From: Channallabes apus
Lineage: Eukaryota; Chordata; Actinopteri; Siluriformes; Clariidae
Reading direction: 5' to 3'
Assembly (NCBI GenBank): GCA_030522415.1
Contig: CM060124.1
Span: forward strand, 27,004,954 to 27,068,953
DNA: 64,000 nt
The number at the start of each line of letters is the position of its first letter. Position 1 is the first letter of the stretch. A model generated the notes under the pieces. That model saw nothing but the letters and a program-made list of their open reading frames with translations. It ran no database searches and had not been told where the DNA came from. A program made the translations under genes and the position numbers. This document shows, piece by piece, positions 1 to 11,422 of this stretch.

Positions 1-175
1 ACTCAATGACCAGGTTATCACATTTTATCAATTACTAGTATTATTCCCCGGATAGCATGGCCATATTCCAGAACTTCCAGCTTATAGAAGGAGCATGAGG
101 AATCGTTTAACATACAGCACCAGTCACCATACTGGACACCATCTTAAAACATGTGACTTTTTTTGTCACAAGTCC

Positions 176-408
176 TGTGCGGTGTCGGGCACCGTGAGTT
201 GCCGCGATTGCCCGCCGACGTTCCGCTGACGTTCCGCGAAGTTCGCCAAGGTCCGCAAACTGCCGCGAGGCCCGCCAAAAAAATTAAACATGTTTAATTT
301 TTCGCGCAGAAAGATGGAAACGTACTCACAACACCAAAAACTCGCGGTGAATCTTAATAAACCGTATTTACGGCCACCATGCGAACCCGCATAGGTGAGA
401 TAGGGGTA
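176..408 (-). mobile_element. Harbinger-like MITE, 5'-truncated copy
   Basis: Short non-coding copy of a family seen four times in this window (also near 24.06, 24.60 and 30.86 kb). It is recognised by the end CATAGGTGAGATAGGGGTA and by the inner blocks ACCGTGAGTTGCCGC and CTCGCGGTGAATC. Relative to the complete copy at 24597-24818 it is reversed and lacks the other terminal inverted repeat. Family assignment (PIF/Harbinger) rests on the 3-bp TTA duplication at the complete copy; no transposase is encoded. Interspersed-repeat status is certain, the superfamily is inferred. Confidence 0.7.
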
Positions 409-1221
409 TACAGTAAGTTAAGCATCCATTTATGACAATCGTATTGCTTGTGATGTCTGTGATGTCATTCCGTTGTTGCATGTAGTTGCATGACTATGTC
501 ACTGTAAAAATTCCGTCTAGATATGGAAGTTGGGGAGAACACAAGTTTTTGACCGTAAGCCAATTTAAACCAACGTAAGATACAGATACAGCAAATAGGT
601 TGTTATAAAAATAAGAAACCGTAAGCTAAAAGATACAGCAAATTGGTTGTTGTAATCGCAGTGGAATTACTGGATTTAATCAAGAAACTGTACGAAGTTT
701 TGACTCTTTGATGCTGAAAATAAAACAAGAGACAAAGAGACCAATGGAGTTCCGTGTCGTGAGTAACCAAATACGATAAAAAGATACGCGTCAAAACCTG
801 TGGACTAACATGGCCGTACACAGGGAATATCTAAAAAAAATAAATAAATCACGAACCAAAATAGGTTTCCCAAAATCTGTATTCGCAAACCAATAATAAT
901 GAGTAATAATAACTAGGTATAGGACAATGAAAATCCAAGTCACAAAGCAACTTCCCTGAAAATCTGCATTTTTAGCCTAGTCAAATAAGAGCAACAAACG
1001 TTTCCAAACAGCAATATATTATCCAAAACACAAAGTAAATTCTATAGACACAATTTTGGCAATCCAGATGTGTTAAGTAAAGTGTTTCAATGTTGTATTT
1101 ATTCCTTCCCATAGAGAACCTGGAGTAAAGGTGTGAGATTGCGTTTATTAATTACATTTCAATTGCACACTTTATTTTGTAAGTACATATAGTTGCACCT
1201 CCAGGACAAAGACAAAGTTTA
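409..1221. other. AT-rich non-coding DNA, nothing recognised
   Basis: No gene or known repeat recognised. There is a small imperfect local duplication: the block ending in GATACAGCAAATWGGTTGTT occurs near 580-605 and again near 630-652. The longest open frame here (603-821, minus) has no recognisable similarity and is probably chance. Confidence 0.5.
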
Positions 1222-1386
1222 ATTCCCAGCCAGGTTAAATTCTTGTCTCTGTGTGCATTTGTGTGAATTTGCATGTTCTCCCTGTGCTTGGTGGGTTTTC
1301 CTCTGGGTACTCCAGTTTCCTCCCACAGTCCACAGATATGCAGATTAGACTAACCGGAATTCCCAAATTGCCCATAGTGTGTGAAC
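1222..1386 (+). mobile_element. SINE-A fragment (tRNA-derived SINE, middle part)
   Basis: Matches the central part of the full SINE-A copy at 14305-14687: the TTTGCATGTTCTCC, GTACTCC and AGTCCACAGATATGCAG blocks appear in order, with many substitutions. The tRNA-like head is mostly unrecognisable and the tail is missing, so this is an older copy than the one that starts 60 bp downstream on the other strand. Confidence 0.7.
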
Positions 1387-1445
1387 TTTACAGTTTTATT
1401 ATAGCAGTTTAGCTAACTTTAGGTCTTTATGAAAATGTTTGCCTA

Positions 1446-1803
1446 TTCATTCATTCACTTAATCCTGTGTTCAGGGTCGCGGGGGACCTGGAGCCTATCC
1501 CAGGAGACTTCGGGCACTAGGCGGGGTACACCCTGGACAGGGTGCCAATCCATCGCAGGGCACACACACATACACACACTCACACAATCACACACTACGG
1601 GCAATTTGGGAACAGCAATTAGCCTAATGTGCATATCTTTGGACTGTGGGAGGAAACCGGAGAACCCGGAGGAAACCCACCAAGCACGTGGAGAACATGC
1701 AAATTCACACAAATGCAGACGGGAATCGAGCCTGGCCGGGGAATCGAACCCAGACCCTGGCGGTGCAAGGCGACAGTGCTAACCACTACACCACCGTGCC
1801 CTT
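1446..1803 (-). mobile_element. SINE-A, near full length, with target-site duplication
   Basis: tRNA-derived SINE on the minus strand. On the element's strand the tRNA-like head carries a box A-like GTGGTGTAGTGGTTAGC and a box B-like GGTTCGATTCC, followed by the conserved central block, a CA/GT-rich stretch and an ATGAA-type tail. The flanks carry a perfect 12-bp duplication, AATGTTTGCCTA, at 1434-1445 and 1804-1815, with the tail next to it as expected from target-primed reverse transcription. The head would direct RNA polymerase III; no protein is encoded, and open frames across it are artefacts shared by all copies. Confidence 0.9.
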
Positions 1804-1815
1804 AATGTTTGCCTA

Positions 1816-2149
1816 AATATAGGTAAATATAATATATATTTTTGTATAAAGATTCATAAAAATATAAAGTATATTTTCCTGCATTTTTATATTTATTAAT
1901 TTTGTTCGCTTAGTATTAAGAGTTTTATGGTGAAGTGTTTTTCTGGCATGTTACTCAATGCATCAGTTGACATGCCAAATCAATCAGCAAAGATTAAACT
2001 TATTTATTTTACATTGATTCTATACACATTCATTATTGATAAATTAATCTGTGAATATACTTTATAACAAGCAGGAAAAAAGGGGCGGAGCATTGTTCTG
2101 ATGTTCTCTGGTGGAAATCACTTCTATGGAACCCACTAGCGATCACTAT
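1816..2149. other. AT-rich non-coding DNA
   Basis: No gene, RNA or known repeat recognised. Composition is strongly A/T with short homopolymers. Confidence 0.4.
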
Positions 2150-2465
2150 ATCAATCAGGATCAGATTATCATTATGGTAGTCGTGGTGAGGTCACTATAC
2201 AGTAAAGTTGATTTCATTATGGAGTTCATTATGGAGCTACTGTAAGGTGACAGTGTATTGCTCAATTAGTTAATTATAGAGGTTAATGTGGTTAATGTGG
2301 AGGTGACTACTGACATGAATTTTAAGTCCATGAAGGTTTCTAAGAGGTAAATATTAGTTAAATATAAGCAAATATAAGTTGACAGAGTCCAATGTGGATG
2401 TCACTCTGGAGGTGATTATCGGGGTCACTGTGGGGTCGTTATGGAGGTGATTGTAAAGTTCAAAT
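2150..2465. repeat. Decayed minisatellite-like tract
   Basis: Phrases of the type TTATGGAGGTGA, GGTCACTATGGAG and GTTAATGTGGAGGTGAC recur with heavy divergence, which suggests an old short-unit tandem array. The unit cannot be fixed by eye; it lacks the clear period of the arrays at 23.4 kb (26 bp) and 58.8 kb (22 bp). Confidence 0.4.
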
Positions 2466-2867
2466 TGAGTTATTTTAAAAGTCATTTAAACTGTGATATA
2501 AAATCAAAAATACCCTACTTCTAGAGAAGCCAAATATGTTAATCTCTGAGGAATTGCATATAAACCAACATGAAAGCAGCTGCATGGGGATTTTTGACAC
2601 ATTCAGGGTTTTGACACATTTTGAGTTCGCCGTGCCGAAAGCTGAAAACGAGCATCCGCAAGCTAAACACAAGCATAACAGCTTTACTTTTTACTAAATG
2701 ATCATTTTAAATAAAAAAGCAACACGTTGTGTGCAGAGAACGCTTCAACAAAATAAACATGTTGATGATGACTTACATATTTAAAGCATTGTTTTGCACC
2801 AGTGCCATGTGATGAACCAGAACCCCATCCAGTGTGTCCTACATCTTGCTCTCAGAGCTCCGGGTTA

Positions 2868-2878
2868 CTATAATAATA

Positions 2879-2916
<38 letters not shown>
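2868..2916. repeat. (TAA)n microsatellite
   Basis: About 49 bp of near-perfect TAA/ATA trinucleotide repeat, with one interruption near the left end. Confidence 0.9.
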
Positions 2917-3561
2917 TAAGAATTATTTTTAAAAAACAGCCAGTATTCTCATAGATAGGTCATTGGAAGTTAACGTTCATATTTTCTTTACTATAGCACA
3001 AAATCAGAAATCAGAAAACGAGTCATTATCAGCTTTTACATTTTGGTTTTTGGATACGAAAGTTACAACAACAACAAAAAACGAAGATTTCAGGTGGTTC
3101 TTTTTGGTACAGAGTGCTTCTTTAGTTCTGGAGCATTACTAAATTAATTAATCAATTTGGAGTTAGGTTCAAAGTTTTAAACTGATCATTTAGATTTCAA
3201 AACAATCCCATTTCTATGTTAGACTTGTTTACAAGAATTCAGGCTCCTTCCGGAACTAAACACCTGAAGCCAGTGCACACAAATCTGAAGCAGACTGGGT
3301 TTAAAGAAAGAATTAAAATAAAATAATCTGTTTATTTGAACCTGAGAGAAACAATCAGACCAGTGTTTACAGGGCTAATATATTCCTATTGATTTCCTAT
3401 TGAATTATCACAGGTTTGCAGCATTCTGCTTGTCCTGATCAGGTTGTTCTCGGTCAGACTGTTCCAACTGGGGATGATGCGTGTTTATTCTGATTGAGCC
3501 ATTATTCTTGTTATTAGTGGAATATTAGAGTCCATTTGAACGCACATACTGACTCATGCAT

Positions 3562-3562
<1 letters not shown>
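2917..3562. other. Non-coding DNA, nothing recognised
   Basis: AT-rich. The stretch 3400-3540 has balanced composition and no repeats, but nothing marks it as coding. Confidence 0.4.

Positions 3563-3608
<46 letters not shown>
3563..3608. repeat. (CA)n microsatellite
   Basis: Uninterrupted CA dinucleotide array of about 23 units. Confidence 0.95.
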
Positions 3609-3610
<2 letters not shown>

Positions 3611-5037
3611 GGGAGTGAGGGACTTATAAGGTCTGGACCAATATAATTTATTGTTTTGTCTTGGAATGTGTGTGTTTTCTATGTGTGCAGTTTATTACAA
3701 ATGTCCAAATTCAACAAAGAGACCTGAGTGTGTAGCATGGGGCACGGGGTAATAGACTGTTTTAAAAAATATTGGATTCATGTCTTATGAATAAACCATT
3801 TGTTAGATTCAACTAAATTGGTTTGAATTGTCGGTCTCAAACGAGAGAGGAAACCAACAGCAATGAGCAAGGGACCCAATTAACAGAAAGAGGACAAGAA
3901 ACAAAAAGGTCAAGCACGGGTTGATGTACACCATGCCAATTTAACAGTATCAGACATTGGATTCGGGCTTAAGAATCGGACTTGACTAATCAGCTTGGTG
4001 TTGTAACTTTCATGCTCTCTGTCATTATTGTACATTTTAAAAAGGTGTAATTAAAGAGGAAGTCCACTGTCTCTCTATCTATCTGTCATTCTCCAGTGTA
4101 TGACAGATGAGTGAAATCTCTCAGAAGAGGAACAAAGCAGATGGACTGATAAAGGAATTTAATTTATATGCAAATCCAAAGGGCAGCCAATCAATTATTC
4201 TCATTTCAATCAGGCTTTAAACTCTTGACTCTGATTGGACGCTTCATTTCCCTCGTAATTCTGATTATCTCGACCTCTTTAACTCAGGGTCCGAGATGTG
4301 ACATCATCGCTCGGGTGTATCGGGAACCCATTGTCCAATTTTCCACTTCCGGCTCGTCCTGCCCCACCCATTTGTTTGATTGACATGTTGCTAAAAGTGT
4401 TACAAAACATGACATTTAGCATCTGAGCATATGAATTTAGTTTTATTTCTATTTTTTTCTTTTTTTGATGTGATGTGATGATGTGGAGAATTTCAGCATC
4501 TTAGGAATAGAAATCACATATGAGACAGAATTATTCGCTGAAGGAATCCTAAAAAAATAATAATAATAATAAGTGAAAAAATGTGTGTAGAAATAAACAA
4601 GAATGTAAATAAATCTACATTTAGTTTTTTAGATTTCGTTTTTAGTTTCGTATATTTTAAGTAAAAATATATATACTTTTCAAATGTATATTATTTATTT
4701 ATTTATTTATTATTATTATTTTTTTTACATTTCCGATCATAATCTACTCTACTGTAGGTTTAACGACTGGCAGTTGTAGTTGTCAGCATTTTAATTTGAT
4801 TAATTAATTTATTTTTAAGACCAGTACTGTAATTTCTAATAGTTCATTCCTGTACGCAGCAGTAGAATATACAGTATGTAATGCTACTGTAATGTTATTT
4901 AAAGCTACATATTTAAATCCATAGAAACCACATACAGTATTTATAAAGTGTCTCAGGCATATAATTTAAATGGCACATTTGTACTATTATTCAAAATTCA
5001 AAATCCAATTATAGATAATCAGATATGTCTCCAGTGT

Positions 5038-5040
<3 letters not shown>
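3609..5040. other. Non-coding DNA; balanced-composition block at 4150-4390
   Basis: Mostly AT-rich, with short TTA/TTTA runs near 4690-4720. The block 4150-4390 is less AT-rich, free of repeats and contains several ATTGG/CCAAT-type words. It has an open frame of 71 codons (4168-4383, plus) with no recognisable similarity. It could be a conserved non-coding element, but nothing in one sequence can show that. Confidence 0.35.

Positions 5041-5080
<40 letters not shown>
5041..5080. repeat. (GA)n microsatellite
   Basis: Perfect GA dinucleotide array, 20 units. Confidence 0.95.
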
Positions 5081-5082
<2 letters not shown>

Positions 5083-5747
5083 CCCTGATTTTTTTTTCCT
5101 TTTTACATTTTTGCACTTGCCACGGGTTTAGATTTCTCCCACATGTGACCTCATATAGAAAAAGCCCCTCCCCCATTTCATTGCTCAGCTTGTCTATTTT
5201 TGGGGTAGGAGTGTGGGGCGTGGCTTAGCAGTAGCTCATTTACATAAACCCTAAAATGTTATGTTTGGACGTACAGTACACGATTGGAGATGTATTTCAG
5301 ATGTAAATGCAGTTTGGGGTGAGATCTGTGATCTGTGTTCACTTGAAGAAACGGAAAAATATGGAACATTTTTATCTTTAATCCTTAATTTGTAGTGAGG
5401 GCTTGAGATCTAAAATTGATCAGGCATGATTTACCTTTATAACTGAAGAAAAAGGAAAGGCATGTTTTCAAGTAACAGTGAGTGTGTTTATTTAAAGGCG
5501 AATTTTAAGTAAATGTAAAGTTAAATTAATTTCAGAATTTCAACAATATTTCCAGTACAGCAGCAAACTAAAAGGTAAAGCTTCACCATGTTTGCCTTTT
5601 TATTTATTTATTTTTTTTGTGGTGGAAATAGAGCATGACTATAATCAACATAATAATTGGCATTGCAATAAGTTGACATCAGCACAGTTCCTCAGGTGAC
5701 TCACTGAAATCAGTCATGAGGAGATGAATCACATGCTGTCAGATCCC

Positions 5748-5750
<3 letters not shown>
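5081..5750. other. Non-coding DNA, nothing recognised
   Basis: Lies between a GA array and a TC array. No gene or interspersed repeat recognised. Confidence 0.4.

Positions 5751-5785
<35 letters not shown>
5751..5785. repeat. (TC)n microsatellite
   Basis: Perfect TC array of about 17 units. It is complementary in sequence to the GA array at 5041-5080, so the two could form a long-range inverted pairing. Confidence 0.95.
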
Positions 5786-5787
<2 letters not shown>

Positions 5788-6554
5788 TCTTTGTCTGAAT
5801 CCTCTTTTGTTCGCACCTGAATGGACTGGGAGTATCCGGATCTGGATTACAATACTCAGTGTGATATTCATAACAGCTGCTTCAATTTGCTACAGCTACA
5901 AGTGAGGCAACTGGGCTTTCTTCAGAAGATTTATTCCCTCTTGATTTATTCGCTCTTAACATTTACAACATACAGTAAATTTAGACTTAACTGTTAAGCT
6001 CTATTTACACGGTTGGTTAATGGCTTGTAACATCTTTTCCCCGCTTATATGAATTCTTTAACTTTTCAACATGACGTTGTACATCAGCTCCAGTTGCAGT
6101 TGTCCTTTTTGGTCCTACTGTAGGCGCATCTAAAGCTGATAATTGGAGAGTCTGAGGCTGAAGACATGTTAAAGACTCTGAGGGATACAGAAAAAGCACA
6201 CGTGAATAATTAATTAAGACACACAAATATAATGAATGACGTACACTGTCACTAATCTTTAGTTGTCAAACTGCAGAGACAGAAGCTTCATTATTTATGA
6301 TAAGGTATATTTTTAGATTTTAAGTCTAAATCAGAGTCAGATTATTGGCTTTATATTATGGCAAGTACATAAACCACTTAGATTTTCATCATATCTAGAT
6401 TTATAGGCTGGAATTATTTGTTTCATAAAATGGAAGAATCAGCATTATTTATTTATTTGTTGCATAAGAAAATAAGCTCACCTTAAACAAATAAAAATAT
6501 GCAATGACCATATAGTTTTTACATGTAGATATCATGTACAATTTTCTTTCCGTC
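5786..6554. other. Non-coding DNA, nothing recognised
   Basis: AT-rich, with no coding signal and no repeat that I recognise. Confidence 0.4.
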
Positions 6555-6722
6555 CAACCTGGATACAAACTTGGCACAGGTTTTACATCAGATGTCCTTC
6601 CTGACACAACCCTCACATCTTTCTAACAGGGCTTAGGGTAGTACAGTATGTGGTGTGACAACCACCAACAGCAGGGCTCGAACCTGAATCATCAGATACC
6701 CAAATTAACAACCTAGAACCAA
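6555..6722 (-). mobile_element. SINE-B fragment (tRNA-headed, RTE-tail family)
   Basis: The minus strand reads as a degraded copy of the SINE-B at 58409-58665: a box B-like GGTTCGAGCCCTGC, then CTGTTGGTGGTTG, and further on GTCAGGAAGGACATCTG and a CTGTGCCAAG-like block, in the same order and spacing. The head and the 3' tail are incomplete. The solo LTR that follows at 6751 is a separate insertion. Confidence 0.65.
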
Positions 6723-6750
6723 CAGTCCCAGGTATCATGTACAGTAGGCA

Positions 6751-7117
6751 TGTCATGCGCACTCAGCCGCGGCGGCACTAGGACCCGGAAGTAAGACGGT
6801 CGAGAACCTGAAAGCATAAAAGGACACAAGATGGCACCGAACACCGCTCTGTCATTGAGTTTTGCCCATGTCATTGCGGAATCGTTCCCGTGTATGTGAG
6901 TACTCACTTTCTTGGCTTTGCTTCCAGACTGAGTGTGTGTTTATAGAACGAGGGTTAGATTGTGTCTTTCCTTTACTCATTTATTGTGAGAGTTCTTAGA
7001 TCAAATCGCGTGATTATCCTGCCCGCTCGTGTCCATCCGCGTTTGGGTTTACCATTCACGCTACAGGGCTAACTGCTACGCTACGTCTTTCTGGTCGTCA
7101 TTGGGTTAGTTCTGACA
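6751..7117. mobile_element. Solo LTR (Ty3/Gypsy-like) with 5-bp target duplication
   Basis: A 367-bp segment starting TGTCA and ending TGACA, which form a perfect 5-bp terminal inverted repeat of the TG...CA kind expected of LTRs. It is bounded by a perfect 5-bp direct repeat AGGCA at 6746-6750 and 7118-7122, the footprint of integrase. There is no internal coding region, so the element was probably lost by LTR-LTR recombination. GC content is higher than the surroundings, and a CATAAAAG (TATA-like) word lies about 60 bp in. The family name is an inference from size and ends. Confidence 0.75.
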
Positions 7118-7236
7118 AGGCAAAATTTTGTGGCTTGTAGGTTAAGTAGGTCTTCACCAGACGACTCAAAAATCAGTAACAACCTTCAAGGAAAAAAATA
7201 TGTATATATTGCTGATAAATAGGCTGATAACTCTAA

Positions 7237-8434
7237 TAGGCCTTTTCCACTGCTCTGGTTCCCGTGCCGGTTCCGTGCCGGTTCCCAATTTTGGAACCAG
7301 TGCCCCGCTTTTCCACAGAAAAAAATTGGTGCCGGTGCCCTAAAATAAGCACCGAACCGGCCCCTAAACTCTGCTGGTCTAGAACCGAGAACCCGTGACG
7401 TCACGAACAGTGGGCGGAGTTATACGGAGATTTTTCTAAAAATAAAATGGCGGCGACCCAAACGTGGAGTGCGGAGGAAGCTAAAGCGCTTTTAGCAATT
7501 TGGATATCCGCAGAGATTCAAGAGAAATTGCAAAGTACTTTAAAAAAAAAAAAAAAAAGAAGTAAAAAAGAAGGGGCTGTGTAAAAGTGGCATTCTTAAT
7601 AAAATGGATGAGACATCAGGTGCTATGCTGGGCCTTTTGGAACGAATGGTTAATGTTATGGAGAAAAACCAGACAACACACAGCTAATGTGTTTTTTTTA
7701 TTTTTATTTATTATTGTAATCACAGTTTAATTTACAAAAACATGCTTGCACTGTACTCGTTGCCACTTTTTAATTTTTTTTTTACTTTGTTGCCTTTTGG
7801 CTAAATGTTCTTCAATTGTCTGCACTGTTGCATTTCAATAAAACACTACAGATGTATTGGTCCTGTCTGGTGAAGTAGTCCATTAATGCCGCTCTTACAT
7901 CAGCTCCTTGCCGTGATGGCAACATCCACATCACGGGCGATTTACGGCGCACACAAAGTTTTGAGGCGATCTGAAAATTTAAATGTTAAATGTTATTTAC
8001 TGCATAAATTACGTGTTGAAAAAGATAAACAGTATAGTTAGATAGCATTACCATTAGCATTTGAGCTAATGCTAATCTCGGTAAAAAAAAAAAAAAAACA
8101 CATTGTAAGTTAACGGGGTGTCAGAACTTACCAATCGTCTTGCACGTAATCGTTGCCATATGTCGTTCTGTTTCAGCGGTTATAACACGTCGAATACGCT
8201 GCCTTTGGAGATACTGAAATACATTTTAATAGTCTGGAGAATAACCAGTAAACTGACTTCGGCCATGTTGGTTTTTGTTTAGTGGGCGTGGCCTGTGACG
8301 TATTATCATGCAGCTCCCGCTGAGCTCCTGTCTAGTGTAAATGCGGGCCGGTTCTCGGGTGGTTCCCAGTTCAGCACCGGCCGGGCACCGGCACCGGCAC
8401 CGGGCACCAGCACCAGTGTAGTGGAAATGAGACA
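7237..8434 (+). mobile_element. Non-autonomous PIF/Harbinger-type transposon
   Basis: About 1.2 kb with inverted ends sharing the TTTCCACT core: the left reads TAGGCCTTTTCCACTG and the right, on the opposite strand, TGTCTCATTTCCACTA. Both ends are followed inward by GGTTCC/CCGGT/GGTGCC-rich motifs. A TAA is present at both edges (7234-7236 and 8435-8437), the 3-bp duplication typical of PIF/Harbinger. Inside is a broken Myb/SANT-like reading frame at 7447-7687, the kind of DNA-binding protein these transposons encode beside the transposase. No transposase gene remains, so this is an internally deleted copy. The insertion lies 120 bp from the solo LTR. Confidence 0.75.
7447..7687 (+). pseudogene. 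Remnant of a Myb/SANT-like DNA-binding gene of a Harbinger transposon
   Basis: ATG at 7447 opens a frame whose first residues, MAATQTWSAEEAKALLAIW, have the tryptophan-acidic-aliphatic spacing of the first helix of a Myb/SANT (trihelix/MADF-like) domain. A run of A residues near 7540-7558 encodes lysines and disrupts the frame. After an internal deletion a second piece encodes GLLERMVNVMEKN, resembling the C-terminal dimerisation tail of such proteins. The remainder of the domain is missing. In Harbinger elements this second protein helps bring the transposase to the nucleus and to the ends; that role is family knowledge. Confidence 0.6.
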
Positions 8435-8437
8435 TAA

Positions 8438-9492
8438 ATGAACTTCTCGTCTGCAACAGAGGTAGGTTTTGGTCTTAGGCTTAGGTTTTGGTCTTCATGA
8501 GAGCCAGTTTCATTATGGTGCTTGACGGATTTAGCAAATGCACTTGACAATACTGTATAGCACTGTGGTTGTTCTGTTTTTTTTGTGTGTCTGTGTTTCT
8601 GCTTTGCCCAGAGAAAAGCTACCTGATTGGCTCCTGCAAGCTGATTACTGCCATCCTCTGATTGGTCTACAGAGATTTTAAAGTCATGACATCACTTCCT
8701 CAGGAGCAGTTGGTTGCCATTTTGTAAACTGAGCAGTGTGTTTTGTGGATTGTATAGAGAAGATATTTTGGAAGCCATACGTTTGATTTGCTTTGTTGGC
8801 TTTTGTATTTAACTGTAGCCCTCTAAATGTGGTGTTTGACCCATCTTTGTAAATATTGTACATATTAACTTGGGACAGTAGGAAGACTGATACCATTTTT
8901 GTTTGAGAATTCTTTTGTTCTGTGTTTTTGTGATAGGAAGTTAGGGAAGGAGATTGTATATTGTTTTAATTTTTAGTAGGTAAGGTAGATGTTTGAAAAC
9001 CAGGGGTCCATTCTTCGTACAGCGCTTGACACATCAAAGATGAATTGACACATCTAAGATGATGTATACATTTTTTTTTCTTCTTCTCCTTCACAACTGG
9101 CACAGAGTGACATCTGTTTCTTGTACAGAAGAAACCTGCAGCTTAAAAATGAATACTTGGTGTTGATGAAACAGAGAGTGGAAGGACAAATTGATGTGGA
9201 TAATTAAAAAATATATATATAGCACTTGAGATTCAGTTGCTTCAAAAGGAACTTCACAGTAAGTGATGTGACTTTCACACATGGTACCCTACAATTGTTG
9301 ACCTTGTATAACACGGTCTATCTCTCTTTATGCAGGTGAAAGATGTGATGAATTTCAAATAAAACACAAGAAAATAACTATTTGTGCAGTGTTCTTTTAT
9401 TCTGTAAATAATTACGTGAAATGATATTCCACAATTCTGTCCCATGAAGCTTTTCCACTTGGTTGATTTCAAGTGCACTGGCTGGAGGTCAT
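8438..9492. other. Non-coding DNA with a possible repeat edge near 9000
   Basis: 8620-8680 has two CTGATTGG (inverted CCAAT-type) words. A sequence of the type GGGGTCCATTCTTCGTACAG at about 9004 resembles the start of a fish DNA-transposon family, but I see no matching opposite end. No gene recognised. Confidence 0.3.
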
Positions 9493-11422
9493 TCAATTCA
9501 ATTTTATTTGTATAGCGCTTTTAACAATTGTCATTGTCTCAAGGCAGCTTTACACAATCAAAATAATTAAGTTTGTATGGAATGTGTATGAATCAGAATG
9601 ATCAGATTGTCCCTGATGAGCAAGCCGTAGGCGACAGTGGCAAGGAAAAACTCCCTGAGATGGTCATAGGAAAAAACCTTGAGCGGAACCAGACTCAACA
9701 GGGAACCCATCCTCATCTGGGTGAAACAGATAGCAGGAAATTATCTGCATTTATACAGTGTGTTAGGTGGCAGGCAGTTCAGCTAAAATATTTGATGTTA
9801 ATTGATTTTAAAATGGAGTCCAGGTAGTTATTGGAGACTCCGGTAGACTTGTAGGAAGTTTCAGTCCTGAACTATCGAATTGTCAAGTCCCCAGAGAAAC
9901 AGTTTCCAACACCAGTCGAGGCCAGAACCGTCTTCTAAATAGAGAGAATCATCACCAGACGCATCCCAAAGAAACACACGGGGCATCCATGTGACGAGAT
10001 CTCCAACCAGAAGCGGGGCACCAGGATGGGGCAGACAGGTCCGGAGGGCAGAGGGAGTCTAGGTCACTGGCAGCTGAGGAATGACATGTGTAGCTCGACA
10101 GAGAGAGAGAAAGAGTGAAAGGGGGAGAGAGAGCAGAAGAGGAGAGATGGCAGTTAGGTATGGTCACAGTCACATAATGTATAATGTGAATGTATATTTA
10201 CTGTAGAGTGCAAGCAGGGACTCCGGGCAGGACTAATTATGACAGCATAACTAAAAGGGAGAGCCAGAAGGAAACACAAACATGAGGGGGAACTGAGATG
10301 TAAAGCAAACAATCACCTCACCGTCAACAAACCGGAGTGATCAATGAGAGTGAGGAAGAAAGCATCTAAACATATCAGTTCACCATAATACTCTACGTCC
10401 ATGAGTCCACCAGATCTGCTCCTTTACCTTATGGCAAATCTATTTATAAAAATGCTTGGCTAAATAAATAGGTTTTGAGCCTAGACTTAAACACTGATAC
10501 TGTGTCTGAGTCCCGAACACTATTTGGAAGACTATTCCATAATTTTGGGGCTTTGTAAGAAAAAGCTCTGCCCCCAGCTGTAGTTTTCATAATACGCGGT
10601 ACTGACAAGCAGCCTGCATCCTTTGACCGAAGTAGGCATGGCGGATCGTAAGACACTAGCAGTTCACTCAGATACTGCGGCACGAGACCATTTAATGCTT
10701 TATATGTCAAGAGTAGTATTTTAAAATCAATGCAAAATTTCACAGGGAGTCAATGCAGTGAAGATAAGATAGGGGTGATGTGCTCATATTTTCTGGTTCT
10801 AGTGAGGACTCTCGCTGCTGCATTCTGGACTAACTGAAGCTTGTTTATGCATCTAGCTGAACAGCCAGACAGTAAGGCGTTACAATAGTCCAACCTAGAG
10901 GTGATAAAAGCATGAACTAATTTTTCTGCATCATTTAGCGACAATATATTTTTTATTTTGCCAATATTTCTGAGGTGAAAGAATGCTATCCTGGTAATAC
11001 TATCTACATGAGCTTCAAATGAAAGGCTGGAATCTATAATCACACAGAGGTCTTTTACTGTTGCACTTGATGGAACAGAAAGGCCATCTAAAGTTACAGT
11101 GTGATCTAAAGTTTTATTCCTAGCTGTATGCAGTCCTATGACTAACTTCTGTTTAATCCGGATTAAGCAGAAGGAAGATAATTATCATCCAATTTCTTGT
11201 CCTGCACACATTGCTCAACTTTAATAAGCTGGTTTTTCTCATCAGGTGTTGCTGAGACATATACAGTAACTGTGTGTCGCCAGCATAACAATGAAAACTA
11301 ATACCATGTTTACGGATTATGTTATACCATGTGTACGGATTATGTAGAGGAAACATAATCCGGGGAAATAAAGGGAAAAAAGCAGCGGGCCTAAAACTGA
11401 ACCCTGCGGAACGCCAAACTCC
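9493..11422 (-). mobile_element. L2-type LINE, 5'-truncated copy
   Basis: Minus-strand non-LTR retrotransposon. The 5' end is lost inside the reverse transcriptase; what remains is the distal RT with the C-terminal domain (about 11420 to 10443) and a long 3' UTR ending in a TTGAA-type pentamer tail near 9493. The 3' UTR block around 9600-9720 is shared with copies at 33.75-34.2 kb and 55.6-56.1 kb. The 5' break abuts a SINE-A at 11423, so either the SINE was truncated by this insertion or the two were joined during it. Family assignment rests on the protein motifs and on the tail, which is pentameric and not poly-A. Confidence 0.85.
10443..11420 (-). pseudogene. L2-type reverse transcriptase, C-terminal part, broken
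   Basis: The minus-strand translation shows the RT motif GVPQGSVLGPLLF near 11380-11420. The catalytic block near 11240 reads CYAGDTQL where the family has an aspartate pair (YADD). An in-frame TAA follows the LLLNPD motif near 11158. The C-terminal region then reads on through AFITSRLDYCNALLSG and AAARVLTRTRKYEHITPILSSLH, and, after a break near 10745, ILLLTYKALNGLVPQYLSEL and KLWNSLPNSV. The lost catalytic aspartate, the stop and the break make it non-functional. Family knowledge: such RTs copy their own RNA at a nicked target. Confidence 0.85.

Noticed and set aside
3541..3610. CRISPR-like or other prokaryotic repeat array
   Set aside because: All tandem arrays here are simple eukaryotic microsatellites or minisatellites; none has unique spacers of constant length.
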